DNA of 64,000 nt. It comes from Bimuria novae-zelandiae CBS 107.79 (lineage: Eukaryota > Ascomycota > Dothideomycetes > Pleosporales > Didymosphaeriaceae). The DNA lies in the NCBI GenBank assembly GCA_010015655.1, contig ML976673.1:144108-208107 (forward strand), written 5' to 3'. Both the position numbers and the translations under genes were made by a program. Below are positions 1 to 11,763 of the stretch, in pieces; positions within the stretch are counted from its first letter, which is position 1, and each line of letters begins with the position of its first letter. Below the pieces are notes generated by a model. It ran no database searches, was not told the DNA's origin, and was given only the letters and a program-made list of their open reading frames with translations.

Positions 1-562
1 ATATCTACTTACGAAACATCTTTAAACCTAAAAGAAGAAACCTAAGAAACTAGAGTATATTAAGGTTAAACTATTTTTTTATTTTAAAATAAGTATTACT
101 AGTTAACTACGAATTAGAACTACTACTAGATACTAAGATACACTAAGTATTTTATATAGACTAATTAAAACCTGTAGACTTTAAGATACTAGTTAAAACC
201 ACCTTCTATTACTAGCCAGAGGAAGAAAATATGTTTAAAGCTAAATAAATACTATAATATAAGAATTAGCCACGCATGTACCCTATTAAATAAAAAAGTA
301 ACCTATATAGTAAGAATACCTAGGAACTAGAAGAATATTTAGCTAATTATGAATAACTTATCTAGTAGTATTATTAGAACGTACCTAAGAGCTTAAAGTA
401 TACTGTTAGTAACCGCAGGATCTAGCGTGTTTAAATTAAAAGGAGGGGAATAAACCGCCTAGTTTTAGATAAAGGCACTAGCTATTATCCTGTTCTTTAA
501 CTAAATAACGTCCTAGCTAAGATTCTGAAGACCTTTTAAGCGTTTAATTTCTTTAATAAACT
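1..562. repeat. AT-rich degraded repeat, left edge of window
   Basis: The segment is very rich in TA dinucleotides and has frequent stop codons in all frames, in the same style as the 15.4-32 kb island. It runs off the left edge. I see no recognisable domain, so it is only inferred to be a RIP-mutated transposon tail. Composition changes abruptly to normal coding-like GC at about position 560. Confidence 0.55.
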
Positions 563-958
563 ACATTGACTAATTCCGAAGAGCTGTACGACGGTAGCGT
601 TTCCATCAACAACATCGTTAAGGACCTTCTCTTAGGCTCGGTCTCTTTGGGACACGTCTCCATGTTCCCTGCTGCCGTCCAATTGATGCTCCATACCATT
701 AAGCAGGAGGGCGATATAGAGACACGACTGGCGGAAGCTCGCTGTGACAAGAGGAAGGTCAAGGAAATGGCGTGGACTGAGAACAAGGCGGAGAAGAAAG
801 GGTTCCATTTCGCTCCTGAGAATTTCAAAACCATTTACACGAGAGAACAATATGGTCGAGGGATCAGTGCCACCAGAGTTGACAACAAGCAAGCGATAGG
901 CAGATTGATTACTATATTAAGCGTTGAAAGATCACCCTCAGGTCCGTTCCCGTCCTAA
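563..958 (+). pseudogene. Unidentified ORF fragment next to AT-rich relic
   Basis: An open frame of about 130 codons begins exactly where the AT-rich block ends and stops inside the loop of an inverted repeat. The predicted peptide has protein-like composition (charged helix-like middle, about residues 45-80) but I do not recognise it. There is no convincing promoter, because the upstream sequence is degraded repeat. The most likely reading is the 3' fragment of a gene or element truncated by the neighbouring insertion. It could also be a chance ORF; an antisense ORF covers part of it. Confidence 0.3.
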
Positions 959-1009
959 TCTGGTAATCAATCTGCCTATCGCTTGCTTGTTGCCAACTCT
1001 GAGTGCCAC
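867..1009. repeat. Inverted repeat, arms about 45 bp
   Basis: The left arm (about 867-912) and right arm (about 962-1009) are near-perfect reverse complements, with about 35 matching bases centred on AAGCGATAGGCAGATTGATT. The two arms are separated by about 50 bp. The arms have normal GC, unlike the neighbouring relic. This could be a MITE-like remnant or the end of an inverted duplication. Confidence 0.75.
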
Positions 1010-1580
1010 TAAAAAGTGAGCTGTCATGTCGGGAGGCCTCACTCATGAGAGATGTAGCCGCTGAGTTGTAGACTCTAGCACTCACATTAGCTGAGTAGCA
1101 ATGAACGTAACTAGGATATGTAGAAGGAATTCTTACTATCCTCATCCCATTATCCCAATCACCATTACTTGCTCTCCTGCACTTCAGCGCACCTACGTAA
1201 GAACCTGTACTATTACCGCATCATCATCCTTCGAGGGCACTACCATCCCAGCAAATGTCCAACCAAGCCCTCCTCAAAAGCCTCATCACAACTCAGCACC
1301 GCACAGCAAATCAATGGCTCTGCCTTTTACTAAGATGAATAGATACTAATACTGGGTATACGCCAGCCTAAAATCACAAATACCCACAAAAGCGCTGCGC
1401 TAGAAATATGCCGAAGCAAAGCCTCCAAGAAAGATCCACCCTACCAATACCCAAGCCTATCCTATACCAAGAACCTCAAGACGCCTTTATATCCTGCAGA
1501 ACGTTTATGTGTCCTTTTAAATCCCATTTTCCAGTCCATCCAAAACTTTCTCTTTTGCTCTTGGAGTGAAGAGGGGGAGT
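1010..1580. other. Intergenic, no gene seen
   Basis: Short ORFs only, none with recognisable features. The 3' end of the next minus-strand gene lies at 1581. Confidence 0.5.
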
Positions 1581-3715
1581 CTACGAGCCCTTCCCAAAGA
1601 ACCTCTCATTCGTCAAGCCCCCCACAATATCCTCCTTCCTCACGCGCTCCGGACTCTTCAACCCCTCACTACTCGCACGACTCCCCGCGCCGTCCTCGCC
1701 CCGACATATGCCCATCTCTTGCCACATATCCTTGACTTTGGCATCCAGCTTGCCCAGCCACAGACACTCGCGCAAGCGATCCAGGACCTCCTCTGGGTTC
1801 GTTTTGCGCGCGAAGCCCTGCGCCTCGAAAGCAGCGACGCTGTAGCGCGTGAAGAAGGCGAAGTCGTCTGAGCCGCGGGTAGCGAGACCGCCCATGGTGA
1901 GCGTCCACATGAGCAGGTCGGATGCATTGGCCCAGGGGTAGCGGAGGTGGAGACATTGCTGGAGCGCGGCTTGCATGCGCTGGGACGCGGCGTGGACCAT
2001 GACGGTGTAGTTTTGGTTGTAGGCGATGACGAGGAAGATGGTGAGGGCGAGGCAGAGAGTTTGGTCGATGGGGTTGCGGACTAGTGTGGTTTCTTCTTCG
2101 CCGCGCTTATACCAGTCGAAGAGGCGGTATTGGAGGAGACAGATGTGCTTTTGCATCTCGATGGGATCGACGGGGCAGTGGGGATCGTCGTTCCAGACGT
2201 TGAGGTCGCCGACGAAGACGACGATGTTGGAGATTATGTTGTATAGATCGTGGTCGAGCTTGAAGGGTTGGAAGAGCCGGAGTGTGCGTGTCGAGACTGG
2301 TCGGCTGCGAAAAGATGGGATGTCGTATTGTTGTATGTGACCAGTGGAGTTCATAAGCGTGGCGTAGGGTCTCTCGAACGTCGATACCGCATGAGCAACG
2401 GTATGCCTGATTGTTGTTAGCTTGTCATCACCAATAATATGGTCTCTTGATCACTCTTCTCCGTTTTCTGCAGACGTCGGAACTGAGGAGACTCTCCGAG
2501 AGCTAAGACCGAGAGGAACGACGCATAAGTGCACTTTAAAGTCTTCGGACGACTGTACGCAGGCGACTCTTGCATCGAGATCGAAGCTCATGAAGAACTC
2601 ACAATTCTGAACATGGATAATGGATGGTGGGGGAGAAGCTTACAGAAGGATGAACGTTTGCAAGCACTGGTTCGAGCCCAACGCAGACAGACCTCCTCTT
2701 CGTTGAATCATTGTCTTGAGACCGTCCAAATGCGCTTTCCGCTGAAGCGGAGCCCAGTCTGCATCGTCACTCGAATCTAACGACGACACAGCACCCTCTT
2801 CGATGCACAGAAGCATGAACACAGCCGCGAGATTGTTATCATCGACCCGTGTTCTACTATCATTAAGCTGTTTGTTAATCTCGGAAATGGCGCTAATCTT
2901 GTGTTGCAAAACATCCTGAGGGTTGCCGGACCCAGTGGCTAAACCGTACAGGGAACTGGCCGTGAAGATGGCATATATGAACGGTGCTCCTGTTGCACTC
3001 ATAATGCCTCTGGATATCCAATTGGTGGTCGCTCTGCTAGCCGTTTGGTGGGGGTCGAGGGGCACGAGATCGATAGAATACTTTTGTACGACTGTAGGGC
3101 AATTGTCAATACCCCGCACAATGCAGTAACGCTAAGTGACTTACAGTTTTTGAGTAAATTCTTTGTAGTACGATTCGTCGGCACAGGTAGGCAGTCAAGA
3201 TCGGCAACGAACCCGACGGCAAATCCATCCCGATTTGCCAGCTGACGTGAGGCTTGTGGCTGCGTACACAAGTTGCCAGCGCATTGTGGATTGTCACACA
3301 GGCAGCACAAGGATGAAGATTGTGTGATGTAAGGCTGACTGCGGTTGTTGGCAGAGAGGAAACTTCCGTTTCGGCTGCTTACAGGCAACGGATTGGTGGG
3401 TGTGGACCAGGTATTTGGGCTCGGGGCAGCATGTAACCAGGATGACGATCCGTCAGTAGGGGACAAACCTTCCAACTTGATGCGATCTGGTTGTGTATGT
3501 GATTCACCCCCAGAGGGTGAGTTGGATTTTTCTTTTTGTTTGGTACTCCATGGCTTCTTGCTCCGCGCCGATTTCATGACAAAACTGCGTACGTTCTTAT
3601 CAGGCTTGGCGTTCACTCCATTGGCCCCGGTAGAGTCAATGAACATGAATTGCTGGGGCCTCTTTGCTGGCTTGCGAGTCCTGCTACCGGCCTTGGAGTC
3701 ATGCTGATCGTCCAT
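1581..3715 (-). CDS. Fungal transcription-factor-like protein, no visible zinc cluster
   Basis: Three exons: 3715-3145, 3091-2644 and 2406-1581; the predicted protein is 614 aa. Introns are 53 bp (GTAAGT donor) and 237 bp (GTAAGC donor), and all phases agree. The N-terminus carries the pattern QFMFIDSTG...FVMKSARSKKPWST, typical of a large ascomycete family annotated as fungal-specific transcription factor domain (Fungal_trans_2/DUF3468-like) or 'tachykinin family' proteins. The rest is helical, with short LxALG and LATRGSDDF motifs resembling that domain. I see no Zn2Cys6 motif; a CLCDNPQC stretch lies in the middle of exon 1 but does not fit the spacing. The likely role is nuclear regulation, which is an inference. 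The start ATG at 3715 was chosen because the family signature begins about 20 residues later. The 237-bp intron is unusually long for this window. Confidence 0.8.
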
Positions 3716-4312
3716 TGCCGCCACGAATAGACGAGCATTGCGGCCCAGCGCGCGCGAGACGTTACTGCGCTGGCGCAGCCGCACCAGTAACGAGCACGAC
3801 TAACGATGAATGCCAGCTGCAGCGATGACCCGGGTATATGCAGCGTATGTCGTCTTGTATATCAGCAGCCTAGAGAGGAAATCGATAAGTCTAGGATGGT
3901 GGAGTGTCCCGTCCCACCATTGCAATCCCGCGATTAACCTCCGAACCGTGCGTTGACACCTTTCCGCATCGGGACGTAGCCCGACGAGCAAAGCTCAAGC
4001 AATTGGATGGGACGAACGCACTCGAATACGACCTGAGACAGCCATTCAAGGGTCAGCATAGAATTGACAAGGCGGCCACGCATGAAAGCCACGCGACATT
4101 AGCTCCCACGAAGGCGCAACCGTGGTCCTGTCGTGGCCTTGTCAACCTCAGCTCGATGCGGGCAAATATCCGGGCTATTATCTCCGACGCCACATGTCAG
4201 ACAACTCTCATGCCATCCAAAAGCACCCAATTCGAAGGAGAAAAGCAAAGAAACCCGTTTCAGCATCCGAACTGGAACGTCGTGCATTCATAGGTTAATT
4301 TTCTACACCAGC
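3716..4312. other. Intergenic between UTP21 3' end and the next gene's start
   Basis: About 600 bp that must contain the UTP21 terminator and the promoter of the transcription-factor-like gene. No further gene seen. Confidence 0.5.
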
Positions 4313-7300
4313 TCATCTAGCGCTCCTCACCCACCCAACAACACCCACCGAGTACCCCACTAGGCCCCCCACCCGTTCTCTCTCCCTCTTCGCTTCCTCC
4401 TGCCACCTCCTTAGCAGCCCTACCAGCTGCTCATCCTGCACCACCACGTCTCCGTGTATACACAGGAAGACGCTCATCCAAGCTTGCACAAGCTCGTAGT
4501 CTCGCCGCTCCTCCAAGCGGCTCGTCAGGGCCTCGACGAATGTCTGCAGCTCGTCATACGGAGGCATGGTATCGAGCGTGCGTATTGCGATATCTGCTGC
4601 TGACGGAGGCAGCGAGGCGAGATGTTCGAGGACAGGAGTGTAATTGGATGTCTCTGCTGCCTTTGTGAGGCGGCGCGTAAACTCGCTGGTGGCACTGGCT
4701 GCCGATGAGCGCGAAGCAAGCGTTGAGCTAGATATGCGAGAAGTTTCCTCCGCAGCGGTCTTATCAAGTGCGTCGGAAGCTTTCTTCCCATCCGGTTGCG
4801 AGGTGGACGGCAGGAAGAAAGGCGCCTTTTCTGGAGCCTTGGGTGCTTCTTTTGGCTTGTTCCGAGCGCGGATGACGTCGAGATGGAGAAGGGTCTGCCA
4901 CCGAGCTTTTGGAACCAGACTAAGCGTCGTGATACCCTCACTCAATTGGTCCACGATTGGGACTGCTGTCTCGTCCTCTTCGGCTTCAATGTCTTCCTCG
5001 GCTGCTGCATCAACGACATCACCACCGCCTTCCCCGGACACTGTAGGAGCGGCCATGATGGCAATTTCGTCCTCGGATATTTGCCGCGTAGATACATGCG
5101 TGAAGAGTGTACGGTTGGTCCAGATGTGGACACCGACCTCACCATCGAGAGCAGTAGCGAGATACTCGCCGGAGGGAGACAATGAAACCGCGGTACACAG
5201 TCCTGGCAGTTTCATTGCGTCGATCAGATGTCCGGTCGGTAGGTCCCATACTCGGACGGTGGAATCAGAAGCCGCAGCTATGATCCATCGGCCGTCATTA
5301 GAGAAAGTATAGTCGATGATGTGAAGTTTTGCGTGGGATCGCGACGCCCAGAGCTCACGGACAAGCTTCTTCGTTTCAATGTCAACAACACGAATGGACC
5401 CGTCGTCGCAATTCATAGCAACCAAGTCGCTGTTACCGTGGTATCGGAGGCCAACAATTTTGGTCATGGGATACCAATCGATCTCATGTTGTAAAACACC
5501 CGTATGAAAATCCCAGAACTGTTCTCTATAGTCAGTAACGGGAAGAAAAGGGTTCATAGTAGCCCGGCGTACCTTGACTTTCCCATCATCGCTACAGCTA
5601 ATGACGACACGGTTCAGCCCATCCACCGTCAGACCGGTGATACGCCCCTTGTGTCGACCTTCACCCTTTCTGAATTTCTTTGTCCCGGTATCCATATCGA
5701 GGGCATCTTCGTTCTGTTGCTTTTCCAACTTCAGCTTTTTAGCCTCAGCCGGCGTCAATCGCGAAGGGAACCTCCGCCGGCGCTGGCCAGACTGCAGATT
5801 GTACATGTCAATCGCTCCGCCGGTAGATCCGATGATGGCAAATGTTCCACACGGAGAAATGGCCACACTCGCCACTTCGGTATCATCGCCGGTGTCAAAG
5901 GCCCATCTACCAGATCTTTTGCGGCCCCAAAACCACGTTCTTGCCTTCTTGTCTCCTGCATGTCCCGTCACAATGCTTTCCCAGCCAGTCATGTTGACTT
6001 CGGACGGTCCCTTTTCGCCTTTGGCCTTGGACGAATTCTTCCATATTCCCTTAACGCCAGGCATTGCCCCCATTCCACCGTCGCGGTTAAGAGAGCAAGC
6101 CATGCAAGTAATTGCAGGGGCCTTGAAATTTTCAAATGCATTGTGGCGCCGGGCATCTTTGGCACCACCATGAAGAACACCCATCTTTTTCGCCCTCTTT
6201 TGGACTGCACCTTGGCTGAGTTCAGTGCTCTGGCCGTCTCGTCGCAAACTCCAGCCCCACAAGCTTCGGTCTTGGCTCGCACTCAAAAGCCATTTTCCAA
6301 TATCGTCGGAGCCGTCGGAATTTGATGGTACGAACTTGAGCGATGATACTGGCGCAGCATGTCCACCTCGTGAGTGAAGGATTCGAGGTACTGCTGAGAA
6401 GGGAGTCTCGTCAAATATCCAGCTCTTGAGTGCATTATCCAGACCGCTTGAGACGATGACAGATTGCCCGGCCAGAAACTCTATCCTACTGATACCGCCG
6501 CCTACACCCCCGCGCGCGGATGGAGGAGGGTTGTGGGCGCCGTACAGGGTGCCCATTTTACGTCCCATCTCGTTGAGATCCCAAAACGTGATATCGCTAC
6601 TGTATCTGCTCGCTGTTGCCATGACACCGTCTTTTCGGCCATCTTCACCAGCACCTAGCCCGTCTGTCCTGAACGAGATTGACGTTACAGGTGTAGTCTT
6701 GGACGAGCCGAGATTTAGACGCAGTACCTCTTTATCCATTCTGACATCGTGGATGCACACTGGGCCTGACTCGTATGCGATTGCGAGGAGTGACAGCGCG
6801 GGCGTCGGCTGCAGCGCGGTGACTGCGCCAAAGTCTGCCGAAGGCGGAAGGAGCGTATAAAGTAACTTCCCAGTGTTGGCGTTCCAGATCTCAACAGACC
6901 CGTCCTCCCTCCCCGCAAAAATCTTGTTCAGGTAGGTGGGCATGTTGCAGAGGCAGCCAGACAGCGGACTGGAAGAGGCGCCATGCAACGTGGTGTAGTG
7001 CTCCAGAGTAGCGGACTTCCACACCTCGATCTTGTTTTTACTGATCCCTATGATCCACTCTCCAAATGCAATAAGGCGCGTGATGTTTTCGTCAGCTCCT
7101 CGCGGTAGTTCCAGCTCGTCCACTTTCTTGCCGCGCTGGAACACCCACACACCTCTCGCCGAGGATGCGTCTGGGCTTCCCCAGGCAGCTAAAACAACCT
7201 TTTTCCATGCCAGCGTGGCTGTGATGTTCTCGGGAGTCTGAGGACGCGTGACGAAAACGAGGTTCAATCCGCGTCGCAAGTCGTACGTCTGCAGCGATCG

Positions 7301-7566
7301 GCCGACCGAGGTAGTGATTTGGAAGGTAGCCCTTCCGAGCGGAATTGAAGTGAAAGGCACATCCGTAGGAGACACTAGACCAACAGTCTGCGCATATTAG
7401 TAGTCCGTCTGTAAGAGTCTTCGCGGAGCGAGCGTACTCTGAACGGCGCAAAGACCTTTGATTTTCGCGCGATCGTCGTATTGGGCTCCTCATTGTTGAC
7501 TTGCAACTTCTGGCGCTTCGATACATGGCTAATCGAAGCATTTTCAGGCAGCTTGGGCGCCGGCAT
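4313..7566 (-). CDS. UTP21: U3 snoRNP / SSU processome WD-repeat protein Utp21 (WDR36 orthologue)
   Basis: Three exons: 7566-7438, 7387-5573 and 5518-4313; the predicted protein is 1049 aa. Intron 1 is 50 bp. Intron 2 (5519-5572) is 54 bp and free of stops, so it reads through in frame as 18 extra residues; removing it restores the conserved join VKFWDFHTGVLQHEIDWYP. The N-terminus has the family signature FAPFRTVGLVSPTDVPFTS and TTSVGRSLQTYDL. Tandem WD repeats fill about residues 50-760, including WDLNEMG, WDLPTGH and SASQDRS blades. A Utp21 C-terminal domain follows an acidic Glu/Asp-rich linker, from about residue 830. Known role: nucleolar UTP-B subcomplex, 18S pre-rRNA processing. The ATG at 7566 is the first in frame with a sensible basic N-terminus. 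Confidence 0.95.
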
Positions 7567-8318
7567 CGTGAATGTGGGTGCTTGCGAAATAGCGGCAATG
7601 TGGTCGCGACATTTTTCGTACGGGCTTAATGGCCTCTCATTGGCTCCCACCTTACGGAAGCTCGGGCCTTCATCGTCTCGGATCAACTATTCTTCCGACA
7701 GTTGGTCGTCTTCTTCCGTCGGGACTTCTAGAGCAGTACCTTAAATGCATTCTCACATTGACGGCTTTATTACACCCTGTGGTGTCATGGTTTAAAGGAA
7801 TTTCCGAACTGAAATCCATTGACGGCAGCAATACATATACCGCCCCACGAAGAGAATAAAAAAGCTTTCAAGAACCTAGGGACCGTCGAAGTAGACCCCA
7901 TACGATACCTTTAGACTTCAATGCACAGGCGCGAGAGGCAGCGACGGCTAGGAGGTTACGGGATTTGAGGACCTCCGAATTCTTTGGTGCGAGCGGGCGA
8001 TGACCCGAAAGCAAGATCGTCCTATTGGACGCCCGTTCCGTGCAATATCTATGGCCTAACATCCAGCATCCTCCCCACTCGCAACAGACGTTCCTTCCAC
8101 AATATCCTCAGCCCGCCTTAGGTCTTCGTCTGAAGGCATATTAATCATGATCAGATACAGAACTTTCTCCACGCACATCAGCATTCACTGGCAAGTATTT
8201 GAAGTAGCCTTATGTACTCATATCTTTAATCTTCCGGTTACCACCACGGTTGCGCTCGAGGTGCGCCGATCTACTATACGGGACTAAGCCATGCGTTGCC
8301 AGAGACAATGGCGACAGA
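7567..8318. other. Intergenic, no gene seen
   Basis: UTP21 promoter region plus the 3' flank of the broken gene to the right. Only short uninformative ORFs. Confidence 0.5.
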
Positions 8319-9387
8319 TTAGTCGCATCCGAGGGGTCGCCGTATCGCGAGGCGAATCCACGAGTAGGTGCGGCGGCTAAAGGACTTGTCGGATTTTTTG
8401 AACGCCTGTGCATTGTAAGTCAGCGTGTAAAGCACCTACAAGCGTTTTGGTGAAGCATAAACGTACGTAATCAGCTTCTGCACGCCGGTCAAAGTAGTCC
8501 GCCACAAATTTGCGAAACTTCACGTATCCGCCGAGTTTCTTTCTCTGCTCCACGCTCCCATTCTCCGCAAGCCAGTCGAGCTCCGGGAAAACCAGTGGAG
8601 CGGCTTCTAAGAATGCCACGGGTTCGGACACGCCATCATTGGAGCGGAGCTTGCTTGTGTATTTCTTCAATCCGGATTTGTCAATTGATGCCTGGTGCGC
8701 GTTGTGGATCAGATCATCCTCTGTCAATGCAGATTCATGCGTATTGTCGAACGACATGACCAGACAGTAGAGTCCACGGGGGCGAAAGAACCCATCTTCA
8801 GCTTCTTCAAGAATTCGTTTGATCTGGCTCTTGTTGTCAGCATGATGTGCCACTTCGCCTATGACACCAGAGGGGTTCACTGACTGGCTTCTACCCTTGA
8901 GTTCCATCACTATCGCAGTGACGATCTGCACCGCGACGCCGACGCCAAATCCCGCCGCGTGAGCCGGAATCGCGAACCCTGCATTGCCGGCCAGGTTGAA
9001 AGCTGCCATCCATTTCGGGGCTCGGCTCGCACGGGTGAACGTCACGAGCAGATCTATTCAAGTCTCTTAGTCGATGCCACAGCTTAGAAGATCAGGCGCA
9101 TATGCCCTGACGAAGCCACGAAGGCGGTCTCCAGGACGGCGCTGTGGGATGATGACGGGGTGTGGCAGTCTGCCGGTGAATGCGGCTCCGCCTGGAGTCT
9201 GCACCAATAGAGGGTGCCGCTTAAGAAATTCGTCGGCTTGGTGGGAAGGATTTCGGAAGGTCCGTCTCGGGCTTGACCCTTCGTCGTTGAATTCTTCGTT
9301 AGAGACCTCGGGGATAGCTGTCGCTGGGTCGCTGCGGAGGTCGTGCCCAATTTGGTCCAACCCCCAGTCTTCCTCGGTCATCTCCAT
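8319..9387 (-). pseudogene. Broken fungal protein of unknown function (PRGLYCLVMSF / AAPLVFPELD family)
   Basis: The reading runs on the minus strand from ATG 9387 through HPVIIPQRRPGDRLRGFVRAYAPDLLSCGID. It then meets TAA and, two codons later, TGA (about 9060-9070) before resuming in the same frame as LLVTFTRASRAPKW. The rest of the conserved protein follows: a glycine-rich hydrophobic segment, FRPRGLYCLVMSF, AAPLVFPELDWL and KFVADYFDRRAEAD. The stop-containing stretch has no GT donor, so an intron is unlikely. A later intron has donor GTACGT after ...AEADY and acceptor CACAG near 8411. The exon after it can be read as AFKKSDKS... ending at 8319, or in another frame as RSKNPTSPLAAAP... ending at 8210. 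The family is widespread in filamentous fungi, with no known function. It looks like a recent pseudogene. Sequencing error or a two-gene split is the alternative. Confidence 0.6.
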
Positions 9388-10102
9388 GGTTAGGGCTGCT
9401 GCAACAAAACATGTCAGCAATGGCCAGTATATTCATTCGATGATTCACATACCCGATGGCTCAGCATTTTAGGCGCGCCTAACAATGTCATGGTCTTCCT
9501 GCTTCTTATACGCTGCAATAGTCTCTGGCACTAAACCGATGCTCCGTGCCAGAGCTCCATTTAGCTTCTCGAGCACGATGACCATGTTAAGTTGGTTTCT
9601 CGATTGTATATGACCGAAAGATATACCAAGTACCACAAACTGCGAAGCTAGATCTCCAGGTCTTACTCCTCAAGACTCTCAGGGTTCAATATCGCTTGCC
9701 CAGGAGGTATCCCGCAGCGCAAGAGCAGTGCTGAGAGGGTAATGTAAATTAAGGGAACCAATACTGAGTGGAAGGTAAATTACATAGGGCTGCTGCTAGT
9801 GCCTTGTTATGTAGTTGTCATCGCTCAGATACTTGCTCGCACGAGATATGGGCAGCATAACTACAGCTCCTACGTGTGTATTTCACAGGAACACCGTACA
9901 AAGAGAGTTGAAGCCTGAGAAACATGCGCGCATGAGCGTACTAAGCCTCAACCAGCTAGATCCGCTAGCTACACTAAGCCTGAAGCGGTTAATACAGCGC
10001 GTCCGCACTGGTTACCCTATTAAGAAACGCTTACATGTCATCTTTAGGATCTAATATAGAAAACATCTGTTTAATACTTATGAAAACTTCTACACTAGTA
10101 AT
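9388..10102. other. Intergenic, no gene seen
   Basis: Includes a possible upstream untranslated exon of the broken gene (a CAG acceptor with a TGCTGAC branch site lies just before 9387). Nothing else recognisable. Confidence 0.4.
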
Positions 10103-11763
10103 TTAGATGCCGGGCTTCGCTGTCTCAAGGCAGTTCTTCAGATACTTGTTGTTCTGCAACCTCTGCACCGCGTTCTTCATGCCTTGTACCGTTCCCCCCT
10201 TGCCCCTCTTCGCAACCTGAAACAACCGCGTGGGCTCCTTTTCGAGAATCTTAGCTAGTCGACCCGAAGCCCCAGCGACCCTCGTCGCAAACCTGGCTGC
10301 GGCACTGGCACCAGCGCGGATGAATATGCGCGCAAACCAGGTAGCTACCGCGGTGAAAATGTCGCCCAGGCCATCACGATCCTCGAGCCGGTTTACCTCA
10401 AGCACATCGCGCTTCCCGTGCTCTTCCTGCTTCTGCACATAAATCTTCACCCATTCGTTCGCGTCGATAGTCCCGATATCCCAGTTAAATACCGCGTCCG
10501 CAGGCCAGAAGTCCGCGAGGTCGTCCGCCTGGATAAAGTCCTCGTCAAAGTACTCAGTGCTCCACTCGTGCATATCGTCGTCGTTGATCCCCTCGTTGCG
10601 CTTGTCCAAGAGCGTCAACTTAGCATTAAATAGCTCGGCATCGTCAACGCTGCGCTTGAGCCCGAGCTCAGACATGCCGGCCTCCATGAAGGCCGCGAGC
10701 GGGAGACAGTAGCCCATGCGCGATTTCTTGAGCGGGCGACGCCGCTGCTCTTCGCGCTCCATCTCGCCTTTCTTGATGCGCTCTTCCTCGGCGGCCTTGC
10801 GTCGCGCTTCGTCGTCCTTTCTCTTCTGGCGTTCCTGCTGCGCTTCGGGAGAATCCCAGGTGGCTTTCTTCTTGGGCTGGATCTCGCGCACCTTGTTCGT
10901 CTTAGCGTCACTGTATTTCCTCGTGCGCTTGCAGGTTTGGACTGCGGTGAAGGTGCCATCGAAGTTGTCCTGGACTTCAGTGGCGACGTACTGCGTGGAA
11001 GGATCGCATTTCTTCTTGTCCGCGGGTTCCTTGCCGCACTTCACCGGCTTGTTGGTATCCATATCGCCCGCGGCACGAGTCTCGGGGATCTCGCCTGCTT
11101 TGCATTTGGAGCGGTCGTCGGGGACGCAGGAGGGGTTGTTCGTGCTTGGGCCTTGTCCACCAAGAGCCACGTCGAGAATCTGTCCGTTCGGGCATTTGCC
11201 CTTCTTGGGGTCTGATTCGCACTTCAAAGTAAGTGGGTTCTTCCTTTGGCCTATGTGATGGTCAGAGATCTATGCAAGAGTAAGAGCAAGTGAGATATAC
11301 TTACCGGCAGGGCAAGAATCTTTGTCATCTTCGCACCCAGTCTTGTTACGATTGGGCTTCTGACCTAAATCACTGCGTTATTTCTGTGCTTGACAAGACA
11401 GGTTTTACAATACACACCTTTCGGGCAGGTTTGGCAAGTGCAGTCGCTCCGTCGTACGTACCCTTGAGGCCTATTCTGCGTACATTCTGTTTTCACTCTA
11501 TTCGTACAGCACTGAGCACCATTGTTGCCATTGTTCGGATTATTCTGGCGAGCGATGACGAAACGTTTCTTGCGGCCTCCGATTACCCCGCGAATTTCCA
11601 AAGGTGGGCCATCAAGGGCATTCAGGTCGCGAAGACTAAGATGTCCGGCTGAAGAAAGGAGATTTAAGCCGTCAAAACTGCTTGCAGAAATTGATGGAGC
11701 GGCGGAGGTGGTTTGGGATAAGAGCAAGATACCCAGAGAAAGAATATGCCCGAAGCCAACCAT
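10103..11763 (-). CDS. Secreted cysteine-rich protein with CPxG repeats, 516 aa
   Basis: Three exons: 11763-11416, 11359-11305 and 11250-10103; introns 56 and 54 bp, all phases consistent. A signal peptide is clear (hydrophobic LSLGILLLSQTTSAAPS, residues 8-24). A GRKKR site near residue 65 could be Kex2-processed. Residues about 80-215 are cysteine-rich, with repeated CPxG units (CPKGK, CPAGQ, CPNGQ), reminiscent of ephrin-receptor-like GCC2/GCC3 or TNFR-type repeats. A basic/acidic coiled-coil-like segment follows (QQERQKRKDDEARRKAAEEERIKK). The C-terminal half has RMGYCLPLAAF, an acidic region with Trp, and a hydrophobic Ala/Arg-rich helix (FARIFIRAGASAAARFATRVAG). I do not know the function; cell-surface or extracellular location is inferred. 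The 55-nt middle exon is fixed by phase: alternative donors put a stop in frame. Confidence 0.8.

Noticed and set aside
4644..6325. Long plus-strand ORFs (up to 273 codons) opposite UTP21
   Set aside because: They are antisense shadows of a conserved gene, with no domain and no promoter of their own.
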